Assembly (NCBI RefSeq): GCF_019091455.1
Contig: NZ_JAGXJN010000001.1
Span: 1 to 64,000, forward strand
Reading direction: 5' to 3'
Length of the DNA stretch: 64,000 nucleotides
Origin: Chitinophaga sp. GbtcB8
GTDB taxonomy: Bacteria; Bacteroidota; Bacteroidia; Chitinophagales; Chitinophagaceae
Position numbers and translations under genes: made by a program. Of this stretch, positions 17,299 through 25,552 are shown piece after piece. The notes beneath the pieces were generated by a model, which was given only the letters and a program-made list of their open reading frames with translations, did no database searches and was not told the origin of the DNA. Numbering within the stretch: the first letter of the stretch is position 1; the number at the start of each line of letters is the position of its first letter.

Positions 17299-18270
17299 AT
17301 GATACGCAGAAACAGAATACTCAGAACTTCTCCGGCTATACGCGCCATGGTAGCGGAAACAATATTAACGCCCAGCGATTTTATTGCCCCGTTATTTATA
17401 ACAGAAGGAGAAAATGTGCAGGAAGAGATCAGCTCTATGCCCGGTTATTTCCGCTACTCGCTGGAAAATACCGTGAAAGAAGCCAAACTGTTGTGGAGCA
17501 TGGGTATTAAAAGTGTATTGCTGTTCATTAAATGTGCAGATGAGCTGAAAGATAATTTAGGCACGGAAGCGGTGAACCCGGAAGGGCTGATGCAGCGTGC
17601 CATCCGGAGCATTAAACACGCTGTTCCGGAAATGGTGGTGATGACAGATGTAGCGCTGGATCCTTACTCCTCCTACGGACATGACGGTATTGTAAAAGGC
17701 CAGGAAATTGTGAACGATGCCACAGTAGAAGTGCTGGCCCGCATGAGCCTGAGCCACGCACAGGCCGGCGCCGATATTATAGCGCCCAGCGATATGATGG
17801 ACGGCCGCATACTGGCCATCCGCAATATATTGGAGGAAAATAATTTCGACAAAGTGGGTATTATGGCCTACAGCGCCAAGTATGCCTCCTGCTTTTACGG
17901 CCCCTTCCGCGATGCGCTGGATTCCGCACCCGGCTTTGGCGATAAGAAAACCTACCAGATGGATTATGCCAATACCAAAGAAGCTATCAAGGAAACCCTG
18001 ATGGATGTGGAAGAAGGCGCTGATATTGTGATGGTAAAACCCGCCCTCTCCTACCTGGATATTATACGCACTATTAAAGATCGTGTAAACGTACCCGTTA
18101 GTGCTTACCATGTAAGCGGCGAATACTCCATGGTAAAGGCTGCTGCTAAAATGGGCTGGCTGAATGAGGAAAAGGCCATCCTGGAAATACTGACCAGCAT
18201 TAAACGCGCCGGCGCTGACCTTATTGCTACCTATTTTGCCAAGGATGCGGTAAGATTATTGCAGGCATAA
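17299..18270 (+). CDS. hemB: Porphobilinogen synthase (delta-aminolevulinate dehydratase)
   Basis: 323 residues. Schiff-base lysines are in MAYSAKYASCFYGPFRDA and DIVMVKPALSYLDII. The metal-site region MVVMTDVALDPYSSYGHDG lacks the three-cysteine zinc cluster (it has Asp/Ala/Asp), so this is a magnesium-type enzyme. It condenses two 5-aminolevulinates to porphobilinogen. Confidence 0.96.
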   Translation: MIRRNRILRTSPAIRAMVAETILTPSDFIAPLFITEGENVQEEISSMPGYFRYSLENTVKEAKLLWSMGIKSVLLFIKCADELKDNLGTEAVNPEGLMQRAIRSIKHAVPEMVVMTDVALDPYSSYGHDGIVKGQEIVNDATVEVLARMSLSHAQAGADIIAPSDMMDGRILAIRNILEENNFDKVGIMAYSAKYASCFYGPFRDALDSAPGFGDKKTYQMDYANTKEAIKETLMDVEEGADIVMVKPALSYLDIIRTIKDRVNVPVSAYHVSGEYSMVKAAAKMGWLNEEKAILEILTSIKRAGADLIATYFAKDAVRLLQA

Positions 18271-18303
18271 CATAACTATGTTTCACCCTTCACAACAAAC
18301 ACC

Positions 18304-19596
18304 ATGTATTTTCAAAGTAAACTGTTATTTGAAAAGGCGCAGGAGCTGATCCCCGGCGGGGTAAATTCACCGGTACGTGCGTTCAAAAGTGTAGGCGGCA
18401 CGCCCATCTTTATGAAACACGCCAAAGGCGCTTATATGTATGATGTGGATGGTGCACGCTACCTGGATTATATTAACTCCTGGGGCCCCATGATCTTAGG
18501 CCATGCCTATGAGCCCGTGGTAAAGGCTATACAGGAATATGCCACTTACTCCACCTCTTTTGGCACGCCTACAGAGCTGGAAATTAAAGTAGCAGAGCAG
18601 ATCGTGAAAATGGTGCCTAATATAGACCAGGTGCGTATGGTGAACTCCGGTACAGAAGCCTGCATGTCGGCCCTGCGGCTGGCGCGTGGTTATACCGGGC
18701 GTAACAAGTTCATTAAGTTTGAAGGTAATTATCATGGCCATGCTGATGCATTCCTGGTAAGCGCAGGCAGCGGGGTGGCCACACTGAACATACAGGCCGT
18801 GCCCGGCGTTACGCAGGCCGTGTCGGAAGATACTTTAACAGCGCCCTATAACAACCTGCCTGCTGTAGAACAGCTGATAGCAGATAACCCGGAGCAGATA
18901 GCCGCCATTATTGTAGAACCGGTAGCCGGCAACATGGGCTGTATACTGCCACAGCCGGGCTTCCTGGAAGGTTTGCGCCAGCTGTGCGATGCCAATGGCA
19001 TACTGCTGATATTTGATGAGGTAATGGCCGGCTTCCGCCTGGCCCGTGGCGGCGCGCAGGAGCTGTTCAATATAAAGGCTGACCTGGTAACCTTTGGCAA
19101 GATCATTGGCGGCGGCATGCCCGTAGGCGCTTTTGCCGGCCGCAGGGAAATTATGCAGCATATTGCACCTGCCGGTAAAGTGTACCAGGCCGGTACGCTT
19201 AGTGGTAACCCCATTGCCATGATAGCCGGTTATACCGTGCTGCAGATCCTGGATGAACATCCGGTGATATACAGCCGCCTGGAAGAGAAAAAAGATTACC
19301 TGGTAAAAGGAATGCGCGAAGCCCTGGGCGCAGCGGGCATTGTACACCAGATCAACCACGTAGGTTCTATGCTCAGCGTGCATTTTGCAGAGTACCCCAT
19401 TATTGATTTCAGCGCTGCTTCCGGAGCCAGTAACGAGCTATTTAAACGTTTCTTCCATGCTATGCTGGAAAGGGGCGTGTACCTGCCGCCTTCTGCTTTT
19501 GAAAGCTGGTTCTTAAGCAATGCGCTGACCCAGGAGGACCTGGATTTCACCATAGATGCAACAAAAAAGGCTATCAAAGCCATTACAAATAGTTAA
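18304..19596 (+). CDS. hemL: Glutamate-1-semialdehyde 2,1-aminomutase
   Basis: 430 residues, family length. It opens with [18 protein letters not shown]; the substrate-site stretch [18 protein letters not shown] and the PLP lysine in [19 protein letters not shown] are clear. It converts glutamate-1-semialdehyde to 5-aminolevulinate. It closes the rightward heme operon and is followed by a terminator. Confidence 0.96.
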   Translation: MYFQSKLLFEKAQELIPGGVNSPVRAFKSVGGTPIFMKHAKGAYMYDVDGARYLDYINSWGPMILGHAYEPVVKAIQEYATYSTSFGTPTELEIKVAEQIVKMVPNIDQVRMVNSGTEACMSALRLARGYTGRNKFIKFEGNYHGHADAFLVSAGSGVATLNIQAVPGVTQAVSEDTLTAPYNNLPAVEQLIADNPEQIAAIIVEPVAGNMGCILPQPGFLEGLRQLCDANGILLIFDEVMAGFRLARGGAQELFNIKADLVTFGKIIGGGMPVGAFAGRREIMQHIAPAGKVYQAGTLSGNPIAMIAGYTVLQILDEHPVIYSRLEEKKDYLVKGMREALGAAGIVHQINHVGSMLSVHFAEYPIIDFSAASGASNELFKRFFHAMLERGVYLPPSAFESWFLSNALTQEDLDFTIDATKKAIKAITNS

Positions 19597-19621
19597 CAAA
19601 TCAATCCAGTGCAGCGTGAAA

Positions 19622-19650
19622 AGTCCCGGCCAATGTGCCGGGATTTTTAT
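19622..19650 (+). terminator. Terminator after hemL
   Basis: Stem TCCCGGC (19624-19630) with GCCGGGA (19637-19643) and a following T-rich run. Confidence 0.85.
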
Positions 19651-20201
19651 TTTTTGGCTGCAGGGAACACCTGCACGTTATCACCGTCATATTCCAGCGT
19701 TTCGCCGGGCTGCAGCAAACGGTCGGGCAGCTTTTTATCTTTGAAATGAATGTGAATGTGCCCGTTATTCAGCGTAACCCGTACCTGCTGCTGCTGGGCT
19801 TTTACGCCAAACTCAGTGCCGGTGGCTATAATGTCCAGCGGAGCAGTGTGTACTACAAAAGGCCGTAAATGCTGATCTGCTTCCTTTTCCCGTACTACGG
19901 AAAAAGCAGCTTCCCCTTTCAGCCACACTTCCCGCTGCGCCCGTTCATTAAAATGCTGGCGGTAACGTAAGGTAGAGCTGGCATCCAGCAATACTTCGGA
20001 AGCATCCGGCAGCAGCACTTTACGGTTGCCGGCATCACCGGTGCGCACCTGCACCATGTTCATGCCGAACCATTGCCATAAAATAAAGGAAAGCACAAAG
20101 AGGATTACAGCAGCCGCCCACATCCACTTGCCGTACCAGAACTGGCGGCGGATCTTATCATAGAACGTGGGAGGAACATCGAGAGTTTGTTCTTGATTCA
20201 T
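19647..20201 (-). CDS. Short FecR-like membrane protein without a partner sigma factor
   Basis: 184 residues. A short N-terminal cytoplasmic part, one membrane helix at about 28-48 (WAAAVILFVLSFILW), then a periplasmic FecR domain with RTGDAGNRKVLLPDAS, YRQHFNERAQREVWLKGEAAF and VHTAPLDIIATGTEFGV. FecR anti-sigma proteins of Bacteroidota are normally over 300 residues, with a further C-terminal domain, and sit next to an ECF sigma factor and TonB receptor; none of these is present here. It may be a stand-alone sensor or a reduced relic; the frame is intact. Confidence 0.8.
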   Translation of the reverse strand: MNQEQTLDVPPTFYDKIRRQFWYGKWMWAAAVILFVLSFILWQWFGMNMVQVRTGDAGNRKVLLPDASEVLLDASSTLRYRQHFNERAQREVWLKGEAAFSVVREKEADQHLRPFVVHTAPLDIIATGTEFGVKAQQQQVRVTLNNGHIHIHFKDKKLPDRLLQPGETLEYDGDNVQVFPAAKK

Positions 20202-20284
20202 AATTATGAATTACGAATGATCAATTATGCATAACATTTTTGATCTAGGTTCATTATGCACAACTAACGTTGCGTAATTTACAA
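20200..20284. repeat. Inverted heptamer-phased repeat, AATTATG/AATTACG family
   Basis: The left arm (20200-20234) is ATAATTA, TGAATTA, CGAATGA, TCAATTA, TGCATAA; the right arm (20250-20284) is TTCATTA, TGCACAA, CTAACGT, TGCGTAA, TTTACAA. The spacer is only 15 bases. It fills the gap between the esterase stop and the FecR-like start. Confidence 0.7.
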
Positions 20285-20292
20285 AAAAGCAT

Positions 20293-21084
20293 TTATTTAT
20301 GATGTTTGAATAACCAGGGCACTAATCCGGGTTCTGCGAAAGCATTATCCCAGCTGTTATGGCCTACACCAGGGTATTCTGTATACTTAACTTCTCCATG
20401 CAGGCGTTGCAGCTCCGCATAAAAATCGCGGGAGAATTGTACCGGTACCACGGGATCAGCGCCGCCATGAAAGATCCATACGGGTATTTTTTTCGCATAA
20501 TTGGCTGCGGTGCTTACATTACCAGCCCCGCAAATGGGAAAAGCAGCGGCAAATACATCCGGGTAGCGGGCTATCATATCAAATGTACCCATACCGCCTA
20601 AAGAAAGGCCGCCAATGTACACCCGCTTGGGATCTACCTTACCGGATGCCAGCAGACTGTCCAGCAGGGCTTTCACCAGCGCGCCCGGTTTGGGCTGTGG
20701 CACATCTGTTGGAAACTCTGCACCGCTAACCTTACCCGAAGTATCCCGTTTTAGCCGGAAAGGCGCCCAGGTCATATCCGGCGGGCATTGCGGGAATATT
20801 ACAATAGCCGGGAATGCCTGGCGGAGGGAATCTTTCAGGAACAGCGCGCCGCCATGCAGCAGCTGGGCCGCATTATCCCTGCCACGCTCCCCGGAGCCGT
20901 GCAGGAAAATAATAACCGGGTATTTTTTATAACTATCGTAATGCAAAGGCTCCAGCATACGGTATTGCAGGGTATCGCCATCTTTGATAAAGCTTTCGCG
21001 GCTATACGCGCTCATATCCACATCCTGGGCCTGCATATAAAATATATTCGTAAACGTTAGCGCAAATAGTAAGAGGTAACGCAT
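20293..21084 (-). CDS. Exported alpha/beta-hydrolase, predicted esterase/peptidase
   Basis: 263 residues with a signal peptide (MRYLLLFALTFTNIFYMQAQ). The oxyanion region is PVIIFLHGSGERGRDN, the nucleophile Ser is in YIGGLSLGGMGTFDM, the acid is in FHGGADPVVPVQ and the His is in YPGVGHNSWDNAF. It resembles the dienelactone-hydrolase/carboxylesterase group (COG4099). Substrate unknown; it acts in the periplasm or outside the cell. The start at 21084 is preferred to 21117. Confidence 0.83.
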   Translation of the reverse strand: MRYLLLFALTFTNIFYMQAQDVDMSAYSRESFIKDGDTLQYRMLEPLHYDSYKKYPVIIFLHGSGERGRDNAAQLLHGGALFLKDSLRQAFPAIVIFPQCPPDMTWAPFRLKRDTSGKVSGAEFPTDVPQPKPGALVKALLDSLLASGKVDPKRVYIGGLSLGGMGTFDMIARYPDVFAAAFPICGAGNVSTAANYAKKIPVWIFHGGADPVVPVQFSRDFYAELQRLHGEVKYTEYPGVGHNSWDNAFAEPGLVPWLFKHHK

Positions 21085-21100
21085 GGGGAAAGTTTTGTTT

Positions 21101-21217
21101 AATTTACGAATTATCAATTACGAAATGCGAAATAGGTTTACCACAGGGAAAATTTTGCCTGTGAATGCACGGCTTTTCCATATGATCTGCTCAGTTGTAA
21201 TTGATAATCCGTAATTA
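21101..21217. repeat. Inverted heptamer-phased repeat, AATTACG family
   Basis: The left arm (21101-21135) is AATTTAC, GAATTAT, CAATTAC, GAAATGC, GAAATAG; the right arm (21197-21217) is GTAATTG, ATAATCC, GTAATTA. The spacer is about 60 bases. The TAA stop of the methyltransferase gene (21215-21217) lies in the right arm. Confidence 0.75.
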
Positions 21218-22009
21218 ATACTTCAGTATGAAGTGTTGTTTGACCTTCACTTCCGGCATAAAAAATACCAGCCCAATGAAAAACAGGTCAATGGTGAGCG
21301 TTACGCGGGGATGCTGCTGAATGGTAGCCCAGGCTTCTTCCATGCCCGGTGTCCAGTGAATATCGTCAAAAATAAACAGCGATTGGTCGTGCGCCTGGGT
21401 CAGGCACTGTTCAAAATAAGCCAGGGTAGGGTCTTGACGGTGGTTGCCGTCAATAAACACCCAGTCCAGCCGGGGCTTTTCCTTCAGCAGGGCGGGCAGC
21501 ACATCATCAAAATTACCGGTGCGCTGTTGTATATTCTTTATATCCAGCAGCTCAAAGTTCTGACGGGCACGGGCGGCAATATTGGGACAGCCTTCGATGG
21601 TCAGCACCTGCGCATCTGGTTTTGCCAGGGCCATATAAGCGGTGGAAAGGCCCAGGGAGGTGCCTAATTCCAGCATGTATTGCGGTTGCAGATATTGCAC
21701 CAGGCGGTAGAACAGCTGCCCGAATTTGGGCGGTTTGGCTGCATAACGGGCAATGTCGCTTACTTTACGTACAGTACCGGCGCCGGTGAGTGAGCCGGCT
21801 CCCAGGTCCGTAACTGTGAGCTCCTCTCTGGTTTGCAGCAGCTGGCGGCGCAGGGCCTCCACCTCCTTGAATAGGTTAGGCTTACTTTTATCGCGCAGTA
21901 CTTCTTCTATCAAAGCATACACAAAAGGCGAATGCACATCGTGCCGGTTGCCCGCGGTAAAATAGTAGCGCAGGTATTTTTTAGCAAATTCAAACTTGTG
22001 AGCCATCAT
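21215..22009 (-). CDS. Class I SAM-dependent methyltransferase (O-methyltransferase-like)
   Basis: 264 residues. SAM motif I is MLELGTSLGLSTAYMALA near residue 118, followed by the acidic TIEGCPNIAARARQNF and the catalytic-loop DWVFIDGNHR. This is the CmcI/TylF-like group found in Bacteroidota; substrate unknown. It lies between two heptamer repeat elements and downstream of the glycosyltransferase. Confidence 0.82.
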   Translation of the reverse strand: MMAHKFEFAKKYLRYYFTAGNRHDVHSPFVYALIEEVLRDKSKPNLFKEVEALRRQLLQTREELTVTDLGAGSLTGAGTVRKVSDIARYAAKPPKFGQLFYRLVQYLQPQYMLELGTSLGLSTAYMALAKPDAQVLTIEGCPNIAARARQNFELLDIKNIQQRTGNFDDVLPALLKEKPRLDWVFIDGNHRQDPTLAYFEQCLTQAHDQSLFIFDDIHWTPGMEEAWATIQQHPRVTLTIDLFFIGLVFFMPEVKVKQHFILKY

Positions 22010-22010
22010 C

Positions 22011-22184
22011 TGATTTACGATTTCAGATTTACGATTTTAGATTTTGCCTTGTACGTATGGTGTACGCTGTAATTTAATCTAAGACCGTAAACTGTAAATC
22101 TATAACTGTTTATCAGATCTACGATCTTAGATCTTTGCCTTATCCGCTGCAATTCAATCTAAGATCGTAAATCTAAAATCTAAA
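22011..22184. repeat. Two tandem inverted heptamer elements, AGATTTT family
   Basis: Copy one: left arm 22011-22045 (TGATTTA, CGATTTC, AGATTTA, CGATTTT, AGATTTT), right arm 22077-22104 (ATCTAAG, ACCGTAA, ACTGTAA, ATCTATA). Copy two: left arm 22115-22135 (AGATCTA, CGATCTT, AGATCTT), right arm 22157-22184 (ATCTAAG, ATCGTAA, ATCTAAA twice). Both spacers start TTGCCTT or TGCCTTA and end GCTGYAATTYA, so the whole element was duplicated. Confidence 0.85.
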
Positions 22185-22189
22185 ATTAT

Positions 22190-22927
22190 TTAATAGATCT
22201 TCCCCCTGATCCATCCCCAGCGGTGCAGGCAATGCTGCAGCGATACCCGCAACACGCCCAGGCCATAGATACTGCTACGCCGGAAATTAATGCTGGACGC
22301 TTCTTCAAAATACTTGGTCGGGCAGGTAACCTCCCCTATTTCATACCCTTTCATGAAGATCTGCGATATCATTTCATTATCAAAAATAAAATCGTCGTCA
22401 TTGTCCATGTAACGGATGTTTTCCAATACTTCGCGGGAAAAAGCCCGGTAACCGGTATGGTACTCGCTCAGCTTCTCATTAATAAGAATGTTCTGCGCCA
22501 GGGTCAGGAACCGGTTAAAAAAATATTTATAGATGGGCATACCTCCTTTCAGGGCGCCTTTTCCTAAAATGCGTGAGCCTAACACTACCGGGTATACCCC
22601 GTTTGCAATAATACTGCACATGGCCTGTATTAGCTTAGGAGTGTATTGATAATCAGGATGTACCATAATTACAATATCAGCGCCCAGCTCCAGGGCTTTG
22701 TTATAACAGCTCTTCTGGTTACCGCCATATCCCTTGTTATGGTCATGGCGGATAATATGCTGAATGCCCAGCTCCCGGCCTACCTGCGCGGTATCGTCCC
22801 GGCTGGCATCATCTACCAGCACCACCTCATCTACAATGTCAAATGGGATCTCCTTATAGGTTTTTTCCAGCGTTAATGCTGCATTATAGGCTGGTAGTAC
22901 CACTATTATCTTTTTACTATTCAGCAT
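22190..22927 (-). CDS. Family 2 glycosyltransferase (DPM synthase-like)
   Basis: 245 residues. The GT-A fold start is KIIVVLPAYNAALTLEKTY, the nucleotide site is VVLVDDASRDDT and the metal/donor motif region is IVIMVHPDYQYTP. It lacks the C-terminal membrane helices of larger polyprenyl-phosphate transferases. It probably transfers a sugar to a lipid or polysaccharide carrier on the cytoplasmic face. The start at 22927 follows a promoter box at 22949-22956 and begins the conserved fold. Confidence 0.85.
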   Translation of the reverse strand: MLNSKKIIVVLPAYNAALTLEKTYKEIPFDIVDEVVLVDDASRDDTAQVGRELGIQHIIRHDHNKGYGGNQKSCYNKALELGADIVIMVHPDYQYTPKLIQAMCSIIANGVYPVVLGSRILGKGALKGGMPIYKYFFNRFLTLAQNILINEKLSEYHTGYRAFSREVLENIRYMDNDDDFIFDNEMISQIFMKGYEIGEVTCPTKYFEEASSINFRRSSIYGLGVLRVSLQHCLHRWGWIRGKIY

Positions 22928-22948
22928 AAAAAGTGGCCGTTTGGCCTG

Positions 22949-23005
22949 CAAATATAACAGGAAACCTGGCAATCCTACCTATCAAATAAAATCGTACTAT
23001 CTTTG
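22949..23005. promoter_or_regulatory. Divergent promoter boxes for the GT2 gene and the exported protein
   Basis: The minus strand has TATATTTG (22949-22956) in front of the glycosyltransferase. The plus strand has TATCTTTG (22998-23005) in front of the exported-protein gene. Both fit TAnnTTTG; upstream TTTG elements are weak. Confidence 0.5.
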
Positions 23006-23068
23006 CAGCGGAATTTATTTTTGGCACCATATTTTCTTAACATATTGTTAATAAAAAGCGAACACTGC

Positions 23069-24343
23069 ATGAACTTGCTTTATATGAAAAATGCTTCAAG
23101 ATGTGTTTCCCTGTTTTCACTGATGATAAGTGGCATTGTGACGGCCCGGGCCCAGGAAAAACCGAAAGCAGATACGGTGCCGGTAACGGTAACACAGCCA
23201 CAGGAAATGCGGACCAATGTCAGAACAGCCGATACCACCATCCGGAGGCTGATTGAAGACCTGCAGAAAGTAGCAGACAGCGACCGGCAAAATTCCAGCG
23301 CCATTCAGGGTTTATTGCAGGGAAAGGAAATAGATAACCTGACTAAATACGAGCTGATTAAGAATAACCTGATCAATGCCAGTGAAACCTACTACTTACT
23401 TAACAAAAAGATAATTGACTTAAAATCACGTACCACTACCAATAACCTGGACGTGTTCATTACTGCGTTGAACAACCCGGAAAGTAAAGAGCTGGGCTTT
23501 TCTTTCAGCGACCGTATTGTAGAACTGGTAGAAAAAATAGTGCTGAAAGGCAATGCGGATAAAGGCGAAAAAAATGGCAAAATAGTGGAATCCACTAAAT
23601 CCATTATCAACAGCCCTATTTTCCAGAGCTTTACCTCACTCACTCCCCCCCTGGCAATTGCCAACTCTGTAATGAACTTCCTGCACAGCGTAAGCGTGAA
23701 TAATAAACAGATTAACCAGAAAACGCTGCAGGAATTTGAAAAAGAGCTGAATAAATACGTAGTATACTATACGGCATTAAATGATGCCAACCAGAAATTT
23801 GAGTTTGGCCTGAACTTTAACAAAGACCAGCTGACCCTGTTGCAGGATAACCTGTATGATCACCTGATGTTCACTGCCAGCGCGCTTAAATTCCAGCTGC
23901 CGCAGCGGGGCAACAAACCCATTGGAGAAACCATGAATGATTTTTTCCTGGACTTCAAAAAAGAAAAGGTAGTGGATTTCTTTGGCCAGCTGGAAACCAA
24001 GTATTCCAAAGGCAAACGGATAGATTATGAATTGCTGCTGCGCGAAAATCCGAACCTGAAAGAAGTGAATAACCAGCTGGAAGACCTGATCCTGCAAACC
24101 AAACGTTTTGAGAACCTGTATAACGAGTACTTTACCCTGCTGGATTCTTATTACAGCAAAGTGAACAGCTCTCTGAAAATAGCACAGGATAACGGTTTGG
24201 CGGCACAGAATGTCATTGACAGCAAGCAGGCAGAGTTCCGTAACCTGAAGAATGAAGCAGTGGGCGATATACAGGCTTCCATAAACATTAAGGAGCTGTA
24301 TAACAATACGGATAAGGTAAAATACCGCTACAGGATATTTTAA
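23069..24343 (+). CDS. Exported protein of unknown function, helical
   Basis: 424 residues, not recognised. A signal peptide (about residues 1-29, ending ...SGIVTARA-QEK) precedes a mostly helical, charged mature part with heptad-like stretches (about 65-130, 230-270 and 330-420) and no cysteines or catalytic motif that I can name. Repeated Asn/Leu/Lys-rich segments suggest a periplasmic coiled-coil or scaffold protein. It is monocistronic with its own promoter and terminator. The upstream TTG at 23003 is part of the promoter box, so the ATG at 23069 is the start. Confidence 0.7.
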   Translation: MNLLYMKNASRCVSLFSLMISGIVTARAQEKPKADTVPVTVTQPQEMRTNVRTADTTIRRLIEDLQKVADSDRQNSSAIQGLLQGKEIDNLTKYELIKNNLINASETYYLLNKKIIDLKSRTTTNNLDVFITALNNPESKELGFSFSDRIVELVEKIVLKGNADKGEKNGKIVESTKSIINSPIFQSFTSLTPPLAIANSVMNFLHSVSVNNKQINQKTLQEFEKELNKYVVYYTALNDANQKFEFGLNFNKDQLTLLQDNLYDHLMFTASALKFQLPQRGNKPIGETMNDFFLDFKKEKVVDFFGQLETKYSKGKRIDYELLLRENPNLKEVNNQLEDLILQTKRFENLYNEYFTLLDSYYSKVNSSLKIAQDNGLAAQNVIDSKQAEFRNLKNEAVGDIQASINIKELYNNTDKVKYRYRIF

Positions 24344-24374
24344 TTTATATTTCAGATATTACATTTTAATTAGG

Positions 24375-24408
24375 AGTCCTGCGTACTTAGAACGCAGGAC
24401 TTTTTTTT
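24375..24408 (+). terminator. Terminator after the exported-protein gene
   Basis: Stem AGTCCTGCGT (24375-24384) with ACGCAGGACT (24392-24401), a 7-base loop and eight T. It is nearly identical in stem to the terminator at 1101-1132. Confidence 0.9.
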
Positions 24409-24435
24409 GTGAAGAACCTAATCGTAATTATAGAT

Positions 24436-24470
24436 ATTATCGATACCTTTAACCTATAAAATAGGGAACA
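24436..24470 (+). promoter_or_regulatory. Possible OxyR half-sites in the oxyR leader
   Basis: ATAG, seven bases, CGAT, then CTAT and ATAG further on. This resembles the ATAG-n7-CTAT repeats of OxyR sites, but only loosely, with one substituted half-site and imperfect spacing. Confidence 0.3.
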
Positions 24471-25436
24471 ATGACCACTGTACAACTGGAATACATTGTA
24501 GCGGTAGATACGTACAGAAGCTTTGTGGTAGCAGCAGAAAAGTGTTTTGTTACACAACCTACCCTGAGCATGCAGATACAGAAGCTGGAAGATGAACTGG
24601 GTATCAAGATCTTTGACCGGAGCAAGCTGCCGGTAGTACCAACAGAAATAGGCATCTCTGTAATAGCGCAATCCCGCGTAATATTAAAAGAAAGCTCCCG
24701 CATCAAGGAAATTATTGCAGGCCATAAAAAAGAGATCCAGGGCAACCTGAAAGTAGGTATTATTCCTACGCTGGCCCCTTACCTGCTGCCACGCATTCTT
24801 ACGGGCTTCATGAAAAAATATCCCAAGGTTAAGCTGGAAATATGGGAATATCCCACAGAACAGATCATGCAGCAGCTGAAGCTGGAGCTGCTGGATTGCG
24901 GGCTGCTGGCCACTCCCCTCCATAATCCCAATCTGGAAGAGCAGCCGCTGTTTTATGAATCCTTTGTGGTATATACCGCTAAAAGCAATGAGCTGTTCAG
25001 CAAAAAGTTCATTAAACCGGAGGACCTGGATGTAAAAGAAGTGTGGCTGCTGAATGAAGGGCATTGCATGCGCAACCAGGTATTAAATATTTGCCGTGAT
25101 AAATTTACCATGGGCGAGTACAAGAACCTGGAGTATAATACCGGTAGTGTAGAAACCCTGAAAAGAATGGTGGACCTGAATGAAGGATATACGATCTTAC
25201 CAGAGCTTTCCCTGCAGGACCTTAGCACCCGCCAAATGAACATGGTACGCTATTTTAAGACACCGGAGCCAGTGCGGGAGATCAGTTTGGTCACTCACCG
25301 CTTTTTCATTAAACAGGCATTGATCGGGGCCTTTAAAAAGGAAATACTGTCGCAGGTACCGGAGAAAATGAAAGTGCAGAAGCAAAGAAGAGTAGTGGAT
25401 ATTGTACCGGAAAAGGTGCTGAAAGCGGAAAGCTAA
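24471..25436 (+). CDS. oxyR: OxyR-type LysR transcriptional regulator
   Basis: 321 residues. The N-terminal winged HTH (about 1-60) has FVVAAEKCFVTQPTLSMQIQ. In the effector domain GHCMRNQVLNIC places two cysteines nine residues apart, as C199 and C208 of E. coli OxyR, the H2O2-sensing pair. It should activate catalase/peroxidase and iron-storage genes upon oxidation. The leader (24439-24468) contains ATAG and CTAT half-site words typical of OxyR sites, hinting at autoregulation. The end of the gene, including the stop, lies in a heptamer repeat arm. Confidence 0.92.
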   Translation: MTTVQLEYIVAVDTYRSFVVAAEKCFVTQPTLSMQIQKLEDELGIKIFDRSKLPVVPTEIGISVIAQSRVILKESSRIKEIIAGHKKEIQGNLKVGIIPTLAPYLLPRILTGFMKKYPKVKLEIWEYPTEQIMQQLKLELLDCGLLATPLHNPNLEEQPLFYESFVVYTAKSNELFSKKFIKPEDLDVKEVWLLNEGHCMRNQVLNICRDKFTMGEYKNLEYNTGSVETLKRMVDLNEGYTILPELSLQDLSTRQMNMVRYFKTPEPVREISLVTHRFFIKQALIGAFKKEILSQVPEKMKVQKQRRVVDIVPEKVLKAES

Positions 25437-25550
25437 AAGCATAAGCCAGGTACATCACTGAAAATAATAGCAATAAAAAAGCATAAAGCTCCTGCAATCG
25501 CTGCATTCGCTTTATGCTTTATGCTTTATGCTTTTTGCTTTATGCTTTGT
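25422..25550. repeat. Inverted heptamer-phased repeat, GCTTTAT family
   Basis: The left arm (25422-25449) is AAAGCGG, AAAGCTA, AAAGCAT, AAGCCAG and starts inside oxyR; it supplies the TAA stop. A second short left piece (ATAAAAAAGCATAAAGC) follows at 25474-25490. The right arm (25509-25550) is six heptamers: GCTTTAT three times, GCTTTTT, GCTTTAT, GCTTTGT. It ends at the M48 peptidase stop. Confidence 0.85.
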
Positions 25551-25552
25551 GC

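Noticed and set aside
17557-18111. Leftward 184-codon frame inside hemB
   Set aside because: It is antisense to a clearly conserved enzyme and has no recognisable features.
24436-24470. Confident OxyR autoregulatory site
   Set aside because: Half-sites are present but spacing and sequence deviate; kept only as a low-confidence note.
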